Source of the DNA: Enterococcus saigonensis
GTDB taxonomy: Bacteria > Bacillota > Bacilli > Lactobacillales > Enterococcaceae
Direction: 5' to 3'
Length of the DNA stretch: 64,000 nucleotides
Assembly: GCF_011397115.1 (NCBI RefSeq)
Contig: NZ_AP022822.1
Location: forward strand, 1,617,501-1,681,500
Shown here: positions 35,093 through 44,029 of the stretch, one piece after another
Position numbering within the stretch: the first letter of the stretch is position 1
How the letters are laid out: every line of letters starts with the position of its first letter
The notes under the pieces: model-generated
Told to the model about the DNA's origin: nothing
The model's input: the letters and a program-made list of their open reading frames with translations, nothing else
Databases searched by the model: none
Position numbers and translations under genes: made by a program

Positions 35093-35879
35093 AACCCTCC
35101 CACTTTTCTAACTGGTCAAGATATTCTTCTAGTGTCAAATTGTGCTTGGAAATATATTCGGCACTTTCAACTCCAACGTAACGCAAGTGCCAAGGTTCAT
35201 ATGTTATTTTCGTGATAGCTTCTTTACCTTCTGGATAACGAACAATAAAACCGAACCGACGAGCATTTTTTTGTAACCATTGTGCACCAGGTTGCTTACT
35301 ATAGCTTTCATCCAATACCATATTAGGATTTGAGGCCAACCAATTTTCATCTACGACGTCCACAGCGAGACCGGTATGATGTTCGCTGTATCCGGGTTCA
35401 GTCATGGTTAATTTAGCTTTTTCTGTTGCAGCTTCTTTGGTAAGTTGATCTTGACTTTCCAATAGGCTAACACGTTCATTAAAAACTTGTTCTTGATAGG
35501 ATACAGAACGAAATGCCGACACCAAGTGGAGATTAATTTTAGCCGCTTTTGCTGCAGCAGTTAATTCTTCATAACTTTTCACAATACGTTTATCCACAAT
35601 ATGTCCGTCTGGTAAAGTTGTCAATTGATTTTCTGATACTTCTGTTGCAATTTTATGATCTGGACTGACCAATACGAGCTTCCAGTCATCACTTTTAATT
35701 TCTGGTAACTCTTTTGGTCGTGTGACAGAAGATGTCGTGGTTTCTTCTTTAGTGGAAACAGCTGTAGCTGTGGGTTCCACCGTAGGATTTGTATCATTTT
35801 GTTGATAGTGATTAAAAAAAACAAAGAAAGTGGCAGCAGCTACGACCAAAACCGCTCCTGCTCCGATTATTTTATTCAA
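35082..35879 (-). CDS. D-alanyl-D-alanine carboxypeptidase, VanY-like (M15B)
   Basis: Membrane-anchored zinc peptidase that trims the terminal D-Ala of peptidoglycan stems. An N-terminal hydrophobic helix is followed by a Thr/Ser-rich linker. The M15 zinc motif is seen as SEHHTGLAVDVVD and the second as EPWHLRYVG near the C-terminus. The start is uncertain: TTG at 35879, with AAAGGAG 12 bases upstream, is reported. TTG at 35903, directly after the preceding stop, would add eight residues but has no ribosome binding site. Despite the VanY name, no van regulatory or ligase genes are present, so glycopeptide resistance is not implied. Confidence 0.88.
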   Translation of the reverse strand: MNKIIGAGAVLVVAAATFFVFFNHYQQNDTNPTVEPTATAVSTKEETTTSSVTRPKELPEIKSDDWKLVLVSPDHKIATEVSENQLTTLPDGHIVDKRIVKSYEELTAAAKAAKINLHLVSAFRSVSYQEQVFNERVSLLESQDQLTKEAATEKAKLTMTEPGYSEHHTGLAVDVVDENWLASNPNMVLDESYSKQPGAQWLQKNARRFGFIVRYPEGKEAITKITYEPWHLRYVGVESAEYISKHNLTLEEYLDQLEKWEGYEH

Positions 35880-35903
35880 AAGTTTAAAACGCTCCTTTAA
35901 CAA

Positions 35904-36416
35904 CTACTGATTGTAAGTTTCTTCCAAATTTTCGTTAACCCAAGCTAACAACCCAACTTTTTCTTGTTGCAACTGTTGTTGGATTTGTGCTGGAAGACGA
36001 AAACTTAAGATATCATCAAAACCCCATTCATCATACGTAATAAAGACACGTAAATCAAGTAACTGCTTATTATCCTTTTCCTTAGAATGAGAGACGACTT
36101 CAACATCAGCTAATTTTTTTTGTAACCAACTTTGGGCAATTTTAGTTTTTAAGCGGCGATACTCGCTAACTGCCTGCGTTCTTTTTTCGGGAAAAATAAT
36201 GGTCTGTCGTATGATTTTTTGCACTAACATCCATTCGTAATCACTAAAAAGATTTTTAATTTTTTGATTTTGCTCAGGAGATAATGTTCCACTAGCGCTC
36301 TTCCACTGCTCCCAAGTGTGCGCATCAATGTTTAATACATTTTGATAAAATGTTGTTTCTTTGGCGTATTGTTCTTTAATTGTCTGTAATAAAATTGCGA
36401 TATATACTTCGTGCAT
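35904..36416 (-). CDS. Hypothetical protein
   Basis: A 170-residue, probably cytoplasmic, mostly helical protein starting MHEVYIAILLQTIKEQYAKE. It has a helix-turn-helix-like middle (NIDAHTWEQWKSASGTLSPEQNQKIKNLF, about 29-57) and a beta-containing C-terminal half (LLDLRVFITYDEWGFDD). The DAHTWEQWKSGxxxLSPEQ pattern resembles a short DNA-binding helix, but I cannot assign a family. Its stop codon abuts the VanY-like gene, so the three genes from here to the glucosaminidase form one transcript. Confidence 0.72.
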   Translation of the reverse strand: MHEVYIAILLQTIKEQYAKETTFYQNVLNIDAHTWEQWKSASGTLSPEQNQKIKNLFSDYEWMLVQKIIRQTIIFPEKRTQAVSEYRRLKTKIAQSWLQKKLADVEVVSHSKEKDNKQLLDLRVFITYDEWGFDDILSFRLPAQIQQQLQQEKVGLLAWVNENLEETYNQ

Positions 36417-36530
36417 ATGAATCCTCCTCTTGTTTATTTTACTTAAATTAATTGGATAAGATAGTTGTAGCTTCCGAACTTTCCTATTTTTTAAAAGATT
36501 GCTAAACTAAAAGCAAAGGAGCTGATTTTG

Positions 36531-37478
36531 ATGAAAAACTATAAATGGGGCATTGCCGGCACTGGCGGCATTGCTCACGAATTTGCTGAAAATTTTACCG
36601 GTAAACAAAGTACACTTGCTGCTGTTTCTTCACGTAAAAAGGAAACCGCTGAGGAGTTCGCCGCAAAATATCAAATTGAAAATAGTTATGCCACCTATGA
36701 AGATATGCTGGCAAGCGATATTGATATTGTCTATATCGCTGTACCAAATGTTGCGCACTATACTTATATTGAAAAAGCTTTAATAGCTGGCAAACACGTT
36801 CTGTGCGAAAAGGCAATCACTATGAATTTAGCTGAGTTAGATAGTGTTATGAAAATTGCAACAGAAAAAAACTTAGTATTACAAGAAGCGATGACCATTT
36901 TTAACATGCCGTTATACGACGAGTTGACTCGTTTAATTGATCAAAACAAACTTGGTAAGTTGAAAATGATCCAAGCTCCTTTTGGTAGTTACAAAGAACC
37001 TGATCCTACAAACCGTTTCTTTAATCCAGACTTAGCAGGTGGTGCCTTGCTCGATATTGGTACCTATGCCGTTTCATTTGCCCGTTACTTTTTATCAAGT
37101 ACACCAGAGATTATCGCTACTACTATGGTCCCTTTTGAAACCGGCGTAGATGAACAATCCGTAACTATTTTGCGCACGAAAGAAAATGAGCTTGCGACAG
37201 TCAGTTTATCTTTTCAAGCTAAAATGCCTAAAATCGGAATCGTGGCCTTTGAAAATGGTTATTTGGAAATTAGTGATTATCCTCGTGCCGATAAAGCTAC
37301 TTTGACCTATACTGACGGTAGCAAAGAGACAATCATTAGCGGAACAAGTGCGAATGCCTTTGGTTATGAAATTGACAATTTCGTTGCAACAATTGAGGGC
37401 AAGCCCAATAGGTCTCTTTTTCTCACCCATGCTGTTATTGGTATCTTGGATCAAATGCAAAAAGAATGGGCACAGTAA
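36531..37478 (+). CDS. Gfo/Idh/MocA family oxidoreductase
   Basis: NAD(P)-dependent dehydrogenase of the Gfo/Idh/MocA family, 315 residues. It has an N-terminal Rossmann fold (WGIAGTGGIAHEFAENF), the EKP-like motif VLCEKAITMN (Lys about residue 94, with Ala in place of the usual Pro) and the C-terminal beta-sheet domain with GGALLDIGTY, where the conserved Asp and His/Tyr region lies. The substrate is unknown. The ATG at 36531 was chosen because AAAGGAG is ten bases upstream; a TTG directly before it is less likely. It stands alone with its own terminator. Confidence 0.92.
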   Translation: MKNYKWGIAGTGGIAHEFAENFTGKQSTLAAVSSRKKETAEEFAAKYQIENSYATYEDMLASDIDIVYIAVPNVAHYTYIEKALIAGKHVLCEKAITMNLAELDSVMKIATEKNLVLQEAMTIFNMPLYDELTRLIDQNKLGKLKMIQAPFGSYKEPDPTNRFFNPDLAGGALLDIGTYAVSFARYFLSSTPEIIATTMVPFETGVDEQSVTILRTKENELATVSLSFQAKMPKIGIVAFENGYLEISDYPRADKATLTYTDGSKETIISGTSANAFGYEIDNFVATIEGKPNRSLFLTHAVIGILDQMQKEWAQ

Positions 37479-37507
37479 CGATTTAGCCCTGTTGAAGCAA
37501 CGATTTC

Positions 37508-37546
37508 CTGTGGTGAAACATTATATAATGTTTCACCGCTTTTTAT
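37508..37546 (+). terminator. Intrinsic terminator after the Gfo/Idh gene
   Basis: GGTGAAACATTA pairs perfectly with TAATGTTTCACC around two bases (AT), then GCTTTTTATT. Its T run touches the stop codon of the convergent exporter gene. Confidence 0.85.
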
Positions 37547-38499
37547 TCTTCAAGCCTGTTACTAAACTCTACTTTGGTCTCAATAAAACTAGTAAATAAT
37601 TGGAGAAACTGGAATAAACGTGCACGATTTTCAAATTCAAAACGATTTTTTGGCAACGGACTTTTTTCATAATTTCGACTAATTGCTTCAATTAATTGTA
37701 AAAGTTCACGACCATCATTATTATAGCCAAAAGTTTTTGCAGTTGTTTGCAACAAGTAGCGCATATCAGCCACATATTCTTCTTCAACTTCAATTTGATC
37801 CAATAAATTTATCATATCTCTTAAAATCAATACTTGTCCGCGGCGCATAGTAAAGTAAGATGCAAAAGTTAAATCTTCTTGAAACCAGCGATTTTGCTGA
37901 TGACGCTTTGCTTTAATTTGCGATTCATGTAAATACGCTGTCAGTTGGCCACAAGTTTGTTGCGCTTTTTTAGCTGCAATGGGCGTATTTAAACCACTTG
38001 CCAACTGACCCAAAAGTTTTTTGAACATTACTTCAATTATCATCTGTTCTTCTTTTAAAGTTTTAGCAATATCTGGCATATACAAGTTGGCTATTAAAGC
38101 TAGGCCTACACCTAAACTCATTAATAAAAATTCATTGGTAATAATTTGCCAAGCAAAAGAATTTTCTGTTAAATAATGGGTAACCAAGACTGAATTGACG
38201 ACGATTCCATCATCAAGTTTGAAATATACAGAAACTGGTATAAAGATTAATAAGTAGACACCAAATGAAAAAGGATTAAATCCTAATAAATTAAAGCAAA
38301 AAAAAGCAATAATGGTAGCAATAATTAAAGATACCACGCGATAAAAGGCCGTTAATAATGTGGCTTTTTTTGTATTTCCGACACTTAAAACGGCAATAAT
38401 GCCAGCTGCTGGAGCATATAATAAATTTAGAAATTGTGCTAAAAACATAGCTAAACTCGCAGCAATAACGGTTTTAACCGTACGTAATCCAATTTTCAT
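37543..38499 (-). CDS. Aromatic acid exporter-like membrane protein (DUF939 type)
   Basis: A 318-residue protein with about six membrane helices in the first half (MKIGLRTVKTVIAASLAMFLAQFL, LYAPAAGIIAVLSV and following), and a cytoplasmic helical C-terminal half of the DUF939 type. The family resembles the ArAE (FUSC) exporters. Substrate is unknown. The start is the ATG at 38499, with GGAGGGG seven bases upstream; an in-frame extension of 28 residues upstream has no support. A shorter paralogue is transcribed divergently from the neighbouring gene. Confidence 0.88.
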   Translation of the reverse strand: MKIGLRTVKTVIAASLAMFLAQFLNLLYAPAAGIIAVLSVGNTKKATLLTAFYRVVSLIIATIIAFFCFNLLGFNPFSFGVYLLIFIPVSVYFKLDDGIVVNSVLVTHYLTENSFAWQIITNEFLLMSLGVGLALIANLYMPDIAKTLKEEQMIIEVMFKKLLGQLASGLNTPIAAKKAQQTCGQLTAYLHESQIKAKRHQQNRWFQEDLTFASYFTMRRGQVLILRDMINLLDQIEVEEEYVADMRYLLQTTAKTFGYNNDGRELLQLIEAISRNYEKSPLPKNRFEFENRARLFQFLQLFTSFIETKVEFSNRLEE

Positions 38500-38646
38500 A
38501 AGCCCCTCCTTTATTTTTAGTTTACCGATTTCACCGTAAACTGGCAATCTTAATGGATTTTCGTTATCATATTTATAGAGCAACTACTAAAGTAAATCTT
38601 AAACAGCTATTTATTCAAGCTAATTTTATAGAACAGGAGCTAAAAA

Positions 38647-39252
38647 ATGCGATTAGGACGTTTTCGAATCGGAATGAGAACCATGAAGACTGCATTAGCA
38701 GTAATGCTTTGTATCTTGCTTTTTCACTTTATCGATCGTGGTCAACCCTTGATTGCGGCACTAGCTGCTGTCTTTTCACTACGACAAGATCTAACTACAA
38801 CTGTATCTTTTGGCAAATCCCGGGTCTTAGGCAACTCAATTGGTGGGATTGCCGCCATTCTTTATTTTTTTATCAAACAATATTTTCATCATGATTTCCT
38901 AGTGGAGCTCATTGCCTTACCAATTTTTGTCGCCTTGGTAATTATCATCTCAGATGGTATTAATAATAATTCAGGTATTATTTCAGCAATTGCTACGATG
39001 CTTTTAATTACACTAAGCGTAACCGAAAGCCAATCTGTTTATTTTGCTATTGATCGCGTGTTAGATACATTTATCGGGACATTTATCGCCCTAGTAATTA
39101 ACTTTATTTTACGCCCGCCTACCGATGAAAAGGAAAAAGAAATTACCGAAGACTTAGTTGAGTTAAAGCAAAAAGAAGAAAAACTACATTTTATGTTGGC
39201 TGAAGTTCAAAATGAAATCAAGAAAAAGAACGAAGAAGGAGATGGCCGTTAA
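38647..39252 (+). CDS. Short aromatic acid exporter-like membrane protein
   Basis: A 201-residue protein starting MRLGRFRIGMRTMKTALAVMLCILL. It has about five to six hydrophobic segments like the first half of its divergent neighbour, including the RxGMRTxKTAxA start, and then a short charged helix (EKEKEITEDLVELKQKEEKLHFML) in place of the larger C-terminal domain. It is probably in the cytoplasmic membrane. The substrate is unknown. AGGAG lies seven bases before the ATG. The stop codon lies in the loop of its terminator. Confidence 0.85.
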   Translation: MRLGRFRIGMRTMKTALAVMLCILLFHFIDRGQPLIAALAAVFSLRQDLTTTVSFGKSRVLGNSIGGIAAILYFFIKQYFHHDFLVELIALPIFVALVIIISDGINNNSGIISAIATMLLITLSVTESQSVYFAIDRVLDTFIGTFIALVINFILRPPTDEKEKEITEDLVELKQKEEKLHFMLAEVQNEIKKKNEEGDGR

Positions 39253-39269
39253 TTGCCATCTCCTTTTTT
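39235..39269 (+). terminator. Terminator containing the stop codon of the short exporter gene
   Basis: GGAGATGGC pairs with GCCATCTCC around an eight-base loop that holds the TAA stop codon, then TTTTTT. It also adjoins the convergent oadB-like stop codon. Confidence 0.75.
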
Positions 39270-40398
39270 ACCCAAAATAGGCTAACAATGTACCCGCTGC
39301 AACAGCAGAACCAATAATGCCTGCTACATTTGGTCCCATTGCATGCATTAATAAATAATTGGTCGGATCATTTTTCAAACCTTCTTTATGCACTACGCGG
39401 GCAGCCATTGGTACAGCAGAAACACCTGCCGCACCAATCATAGGATTTACTTCTCCTTTTGTTAATTTACACATCAATTTGCCAAACAAAACGCCTGCTG
39501 CAGTTCCAATTGCAAAAGCAAATAATCCCAAAATAATAATCTTAATGGTTTCCAGAGATAAGAAAATATCAGCTTCTGCTTTTGCCCCAACAGTTATGCC
39601 CAATAAAATAGTGATACTATACATCATAGCATTTTGCAAAGTCTCTGCTAATTTAGGAACTACTTGTGATTCGCGAATTAAATTTCCCAACATTAAACAT
39701 CCAATTAACGTTGTTGCTGCCGGAACTACCAATGCTACAAAAATTGTCGTAAAAATCGGAAAAATAATTCTTTCCACTTTTGTGACGGTCCGTTGCATTT
39801 GCATTTTAATTTTTCGTTCTTCTTTTGTAGTCAAAACATTAATAATTGGCGGTTGAATTAATGGTACCAAAGCCATATAAGAATACGCAGCAATGGCTAT
39901 CACAGATAATAAGTGGGGGGCTAACCGAGTCGTTAAATAAATAGCTGTTGGGCCATCTGCTCCACCAATAATTCCCGTAGCTGCTGCTTCTGGTCCTGTC
40001 ATTCCTAAAAAAATAGCACCAAAAAAAGCCGCAAAAATTCCAAATTGTGCTGCCGCCCCTAAAAGCAATGTTTTAGGATTTGCAATCAAAGGACCAAAGT
40101 CAGTCGATGCACCTAAACACAAAAAGATTAATGGTGGATAAATTCCCAGGTTCGTTCCTTGATACAAATAATACAAAAGCCCCCCTGGTTCAACTTCTGT
40201 CGGACTAGCAAAAATTCCTGTTAACGGTAAATTTACTAATAAAATACCAAATGAAATGGGCAAAAGTAAATAAGGTTCATATTCTTTGAAAATGGCTAAA
40301 AATAAAAAGATAATAGCAATTAAAATCATAATAAACTGTTTTCCTGTCATGCCAGCAAAACCAGACGTTTCGATCATATTTTTGATAATCTCAGTCAT
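39268..40398 (-). CDS. oadB: Sodium ion-translocating decarboxylase beta subunit (OadB-like)
   Basis: Integral membrane subunit of the Na+-pumping decarboxylases (oxaloacetate, methylmalonyl-CoA or glutaconyl-CoA type). The 376 residues have about ten membrane segments and the family's GGADGPTAIYLTTRLAP with the Na+-binding Asp (about residue 145), and EAGLxGM-type and GAAGVSAVPMAARV segments near the C-terminus. No alpha (carboxyltransferase) or biotin carrier subunit is nearby, so the physiological partner is not shown. It overlaps the end of a 41-residue gamma-like gene by eight bases. Confidence 0.92.
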   Translation of the reverse strand: MTEIIKNMIETSGFAGMTGKQFIMILIAIIFLFLAIFKEYEPYLLLPISFGILLVNLPLTGIFASPTEVEPGGLLYYLYQGTNLGIYPPLIFLCLGASTDFGPLIANPKTLLLGAAAQFGIFAAFFGAIFLGMTGPEAAATGIIGGADGPTAIYLTTRLAPHLLSVIAIAAYSYMALVPLIQPPIINVLTTKEERKIKMQMQRTVTKVERIIFPIFTTIFVALVVPAATTLIGCLMLGNLIRESQVVPKLAETLQNAMMYSITILLGITVGAKAEADIFLSLETIKIIILGLFAFAIGTAAGVLFGKLMCKLTKGEVNPMIGAAGVSAVPMAARVVHKEGLKNDPTNYLLMHAMGPNVAGIIGSAVAAGTLLAYFG

Positions 40399-40516
40399 CT
40401 TTCATCTCCTTAAAAATTTTTTTAAACAAAACTAATGCTCCTCCTAGTGCTGCTAAAACGAAAAAGACCAATAACATAGCCACTAGTGTAATCATTCCCG
40501 CTTCTATTAAAGTCAT
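40391..40516 (-). CDS. Small membrane protein, OadG-like gamma subunit
   Basis: A 41-residue protein, MTLIEAGMITLVAMLLVFFV and on, with one membrane helix (about residues 8-32) and a lysine-rich cytoplasmic tail ending KKIFKEMKDD. This is the minimal form of OadG, the single-helix gamma subunit, which is normally about 60-90 residues with a Zn-binding tail. The tail here has no His or Cys. GGAG lies just upstream of the ATG, and the stop TGA overlaps the oadB start (ATGACTGA), which is strong support for a real, coupled gene. Confidence 0.8.
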   Translation of the reverse strand: MTLIEAGMITLVAMLLVFFVLAALGGALVLFKKIFKEMKDD

Positions 40517-40587
40517 TTTCTCCTCCTTTATTCTTATTACTTTAATTGTAACAAAATGCCCATAAGACACAAAATGAAAACGAGTTC

Positions 40588-40655
40588 AAAAAAAAGCCAA
40601 GTCTGGCACCTTTTATAACGTGCACGTTTTAAGGCACTTAAGACTTGGCTTTTTT
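40588..40655. terminator. Bidirectional terminator after the ABC permease
   Basis: AAAAAAGCCAAGTCT pairs with AGACTTGGCTTTTTT. Between them TGGCACCTT... and AAGGCACTTA can extend the fold. It lies at the stop codon of the permease gene. Confidence 0.75.
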
Positions 40656-40656
40656 C

Positions 40657-43600
40657 TTATTCATTTGATTTTAACGCCTCTATCATATCCACATTTTTTA
40701 ACTTAATATATATAAAAATCCCAACAAGTATTGTAAAGAAAATTGTAATAAGACTCGCATAGAGATAACTCAAAGGCTGAATAACTGGCGAAAACATCAC
40801 CATGTCCAACTCAACTGTCTTCAAGACAAAATCATGTTCGATTTTACCTAAAACTAGGCCGAATAAAATACCAAAAATAGTTAAAATAATATTTTCTCGA
40901 TAAATGTACATGGTTAATTCATTATCATAAAATCCCAACACCTTAATAGTTGAAAGTTCGCGAATTCGTTCTGAGATATTAATATTATTTAAATTATATA
41001 AAACGATAAAAGCTAAAAGCCCGGCTGATATAATCAAAACCCATACAACAATTGTTAAAGCTTGTGTTGTGTCATCTAGTGCATGTAAGGAATCTGATAA
41101 AAAGCTCACATTCACAACTTCAGGATTTTCCATTAATTTCTCAGCGACATCTTTTTCTTGACTGCTACTCAAATCCTTTTTAAAAAGTAAAAAAGCAGCA
41201 TTATATTCAGGTTTTCTCTGAAAAACTTGTTCATAATAAGATGGACTTAAATAAGCAAAATGACCGGTATAATTTTCCGCAATTCCAGCGACTTTAATTG
41301 GATAACTTTGTTTATCTGTATCTTTTAAATGAATTGTATCTCCAATTTTTATATTAAATAGTTGTGCCAATTTCTCATTAATAACTGCACCTTTATTTTG
41401 CAGTTGGTATTCTCGCGTGCTTTGACGGTTATTTAATAAAATGAATTCATTTAAATTTTGAGCTTTTTGTGGTACATACACACTGACATCTTGCGGTGTT
41501 TTATCGTGTCCTGAAATTGTAAAGGTCTCTATGCTAACGGCCAAACTATCTTTGTAGCGATTTAATTGTTTAACTTCTCTTTCGTAACGTGTTTCATTAT
41601 TCTTATTGGTATCACTAAATGAAACAACAGCTTGGTAATGCCACAATTTCTCAAATTGCAGTGGAATAATATCTGTAATAGAATCCCGCAAGCCAAATCC
41701 AGTGACGATCATCGCTGTACATCCCGCAATTCCAACCACCGTCATCAACATTCGTAATTTATACCGGAATAAATTACGCAAGGTTACTTTTTGATTAAAA
41801 TTTAGTCGTTTCCACAATGGTTTAATATTTTCTAGCCACACTCTTTTTCCTGCCTTTGGTGCTTTAGGACGCAATAAAGTTGCAGGAGGGACAATTAAAT
41901 CCAATCGCACTGTCAACATAGCTACACCTACTGTACAAATCAACCCAACCATAATACCAATGATTGTGTAATTCAAATACCACGGTGTGACAAAAGAAGG
42001 TAAATTATACAATTGACCATAGGCATCGATAATAATACTTGGAAATAGGTTAAAGCCAACCAGCAACCCTAATAGTGAACCGATAATTCCCGCTAAGAAA
42101 GAATAAATAAAGAATTTTAAAGCTATTTCAGCATTTCGATAACCTAAAGCTTTGAAGGTTCCGATTTCTCCTCTTTTTTCTTCCACCATTCTCGTCATGG
42201 TAGTCAAGCTGACTAAGGCAGCAATCAAGTAAAAAATTAGTGGAAAAACAGTGGCTAACGATGTAATGCGATCAGCATTTTGTTTGTATTCGGTATAGCC
42301 TGGATTATCATTACGATCACTAAAAATATACTCTGCCGGCTTCAAGTTTTCTAACCGTTTTTTTTCATTTTTTAATTGTAGCTCAGCATCCAAAAGTTTT
42401 GGCATGTTGGTGCTTGTTTGTTTCTGAAATTCGATTAATTGCTGCTGATACACTTTTTCACTGCCAGCAATTTCAGTCTCAGCTTTTTTTGTTGTTACGT
42501 CAGCTTTTTCTTTTGTTTCTATCAATTTTGCTTTTGCTTCTTTAAGTTCAGCGGCTTTATCTTGTAGCGTTTTTTTAGCTTGGTCTAATTTTACTTCTGC
42601 TTGTGCCAAACTCCGCTCTTTTTCTTCAATTTCACTTAAATCCAACGTGGATGTTGTTTCGGTATTTGTCAACTGTGTCAATTGTCTTTTTAAAGTATCT
42701 ATACGGTTGATAATTTCTTTTTGTACGGCTACGACATCTGCAAGTGTGATATTTTCTTCATCCCACTTCTCAATACTTTCGTTTAATTGCGCGTCTCCTA
42801 TTAATTCTGCCAACGCTAAAAGCGAACTTTTTTCCTCACTAATTTCTTTTTTGAGGGTTTCTTCGTCAGAAGACAATTGTTCTAATTTGTCTTTCAAATT
42901 ATTGCCATTATCAATTTTTTCTTGAGTTTGCTGGATGGCCAGATCATTAGGATTAGCAGTTGATGTTGTCGTAGCTGCTTTACGCTGTGCAGCCACTTCT
43001 GCTTGTTCTTGTGCCAACAATTGTCCCTGCTGATTTAAATCTTCGTTTTGTTGCTGGAGTTCTTTTTCTTGCTCCTCCAACTTATTGGCTATGTTTTCTT
43101 GTTCTTTCTTGCCTGATTCTATTTTAGCTGCTAACTCTTTTTTCGCATTTTCAATTTTTTCTTTTGCTCTTTTTAATTTGTTTTCGCCATCATCTAACGT
43201 TTTTTCCCCTTGTGTGATTTCAGCTTGAACTATTTTTAACTGTTCTTGAGCTTGTTCTTTTACTTCCTTTAGACGTTGTTGTGGTCTTTGACGTAGTTTT
43301 CTACGTAAACTTTTGATTCCTTCATCTGTTATCTTTTCATAAGTTTTGGAATATGCTGTGTGCTTTTTACTTTCTTTAAACTGAACCAAAATGCGACTAT
43401 AACTTGGCAAATTTAAGTCATTTTCATGGACTACTGCAAAATAATCTATTGTGCCACTGCCAACGTTTGTACTGCCGCGTTTAATGTTTTCAATATATTC
43501 TGGACTATTCACGAAACCAACAACTTTAAACTCACGTTTTTTTAGTTGTTGTTTTGGATCGTCATCTATTGCTACGATAAATTTATCGCCAATACGATAA

Positions 43601-44022
43601 TCTTTATTGTAATCAGCTAAATTATCTAGTGCAATTTCTCCTGAATTTTTTGGTAAACGTCCTTTAACTACGTAATAGTCGTTGATATCTTGCTGCGCGG
43701 TGTAGCCAAAAAAGCGCAAGACTTGATTTTTATCGCTTAAATTTAAATCAACTGAATATTCAGGCATCGCTTTTGCCACATGATTATCTTCTTTGATTAA
43801 ATCAAGGTCTGTCGTGGATAAGCCAAGCGTTGAGATCACTGTTGCATCTGCCAATTTTTGCTGATCGTAATAATTATCACTGGATGTGATCATATCAGGC
43901 CCGGTTGCACCGATACCGACAAAAAAAGCAGTTCCTAAAAAGATTATTCCAAGAATCGATAAAAATCGTGCCGGAGAATTTCTGATCTCTCGCAGACTAG
44001 TTTTGAGTAATGCGTTTTTCAT
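40657..44022 (-). CDS. Large FtsX-type ABC transporter permease with a long coiled coil
   Basis: Permease of a MacB/FtsX-like exporter, about 1121 residues. A first membrane helix (about 20-40) is followed by an extracellular domain, then a highly charged heptad-rich region from about residue 245 to 575 (RLKEVKEQAQEQLKIVQAE, KELQQQNEDLNQQG) predicted as coiled coil. Two FtsX membrane blocks follow (about 590-780 and 985-1115). The ATG at 44022 was chosen because the conserved LKTSLREIRNSPARFLSIL begins directly after it and it lies just past the ATPase stop codon. Substrate is unknown. Confidence 0.9.
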   Translation of the reverse strand: MKNALLKTSLREIRNSPARFLSILGIIFLGTAFFVGIGATGPDMITSSDNYYDQQKLADATVISTLGLSTTDLDLIKEDNHVAKAMPEYSVDLNLSDKNQVLRFFGYTAQQDINDYYVVKGRLPKNSGEIALDNLADYNKDYRIGDKFIVAIDDDPKQQLKKREFKVVGFVNSPEYIENIKRGSTNVGSGTIDYFAVVHENDLNLPSYSRILVQFKESKKHTAYSKTYEKITDEGIKSLRRKLRQRPQQRLKEVKEQAQEQLKIVQAEITQGEKTLDDGENKLKRAKEKIENAKKELAAKIESGKKEQENIANKLEEQEKELQQQNEDLNQQGQLLAQEQAEVAAQRKAATTTSTANPNDLAIQQTQEKIDNGNNLKDKLEQLSSDEETLKKEISEEKSSLLALAELIGDAQLNESIEKWDEENITLADVVAVQKEIINRIDTLKRQLTQLTNTETTSTLDLSEIEEKERSLAQAEVKLDQAKKTLQDKAAELKEAKAKLIETKEKADVTTKKAETEIAGSEKVYQQQLIEFQKQTSTNMPKLLDAELQLKNEKKRLENLKPAEYIFSDRNDNPGYTEYKQNADRITSLATVFPLIFYLIAALVSLTTMTRMVEEKRGEIGTFKALGYRNAEIALKFFIYSFLAGIIGSLLGLLVGFNLFPSIIIDAYGQLYNLPSFVTPWYLNYTIIGIMVGLICTVGVAMLTVRLDLIVPPATLLRPKAPKAGKRVWLENIKPLWKRLNFNQKVTLRNLFRYKLRMLMTVVGIAGCTAMIVTGFGLRDSITDIIPLQFEKLWHYQAVVSFSDTNKNNETRYEREVKQLNRYKDSLAVSIETFTISGHDKTPQDVSVYVPQKAQNLNEFILLNNRQSTREYQLQNKGAVINEKLAQLFNIKIGDTIHLKDTDKQSYPIKVAGIAENYTGHFAYLSPSYYEQVFQRKPEYNAAFLLFKKDLSSSQEKDVAEKLMENPEVVNVSFLSDSLHALDDTTQALTIVVWVLIISAGLLAFIVLYNLNNINISERIRELSTIKVLGFYDNELTMYIYRENIILTIFGILFGLVLGKIEHDFVLKTVELDMVMFSPVIQPLSYLYASLITIFFTILVGIFIYIKLKNVDMIEALKSNE

Positions 44023-44029
44023 GCTACTA

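Noticed and set aside
35082..36416. Glycopeptide (vancomycin) resistance locus, suggested by the VanY-like gene
   Set aside because: No vanRS, vanHAX or ligase genes are present. M15B carboxypeptidases of this type are common housekeeping enzymes.
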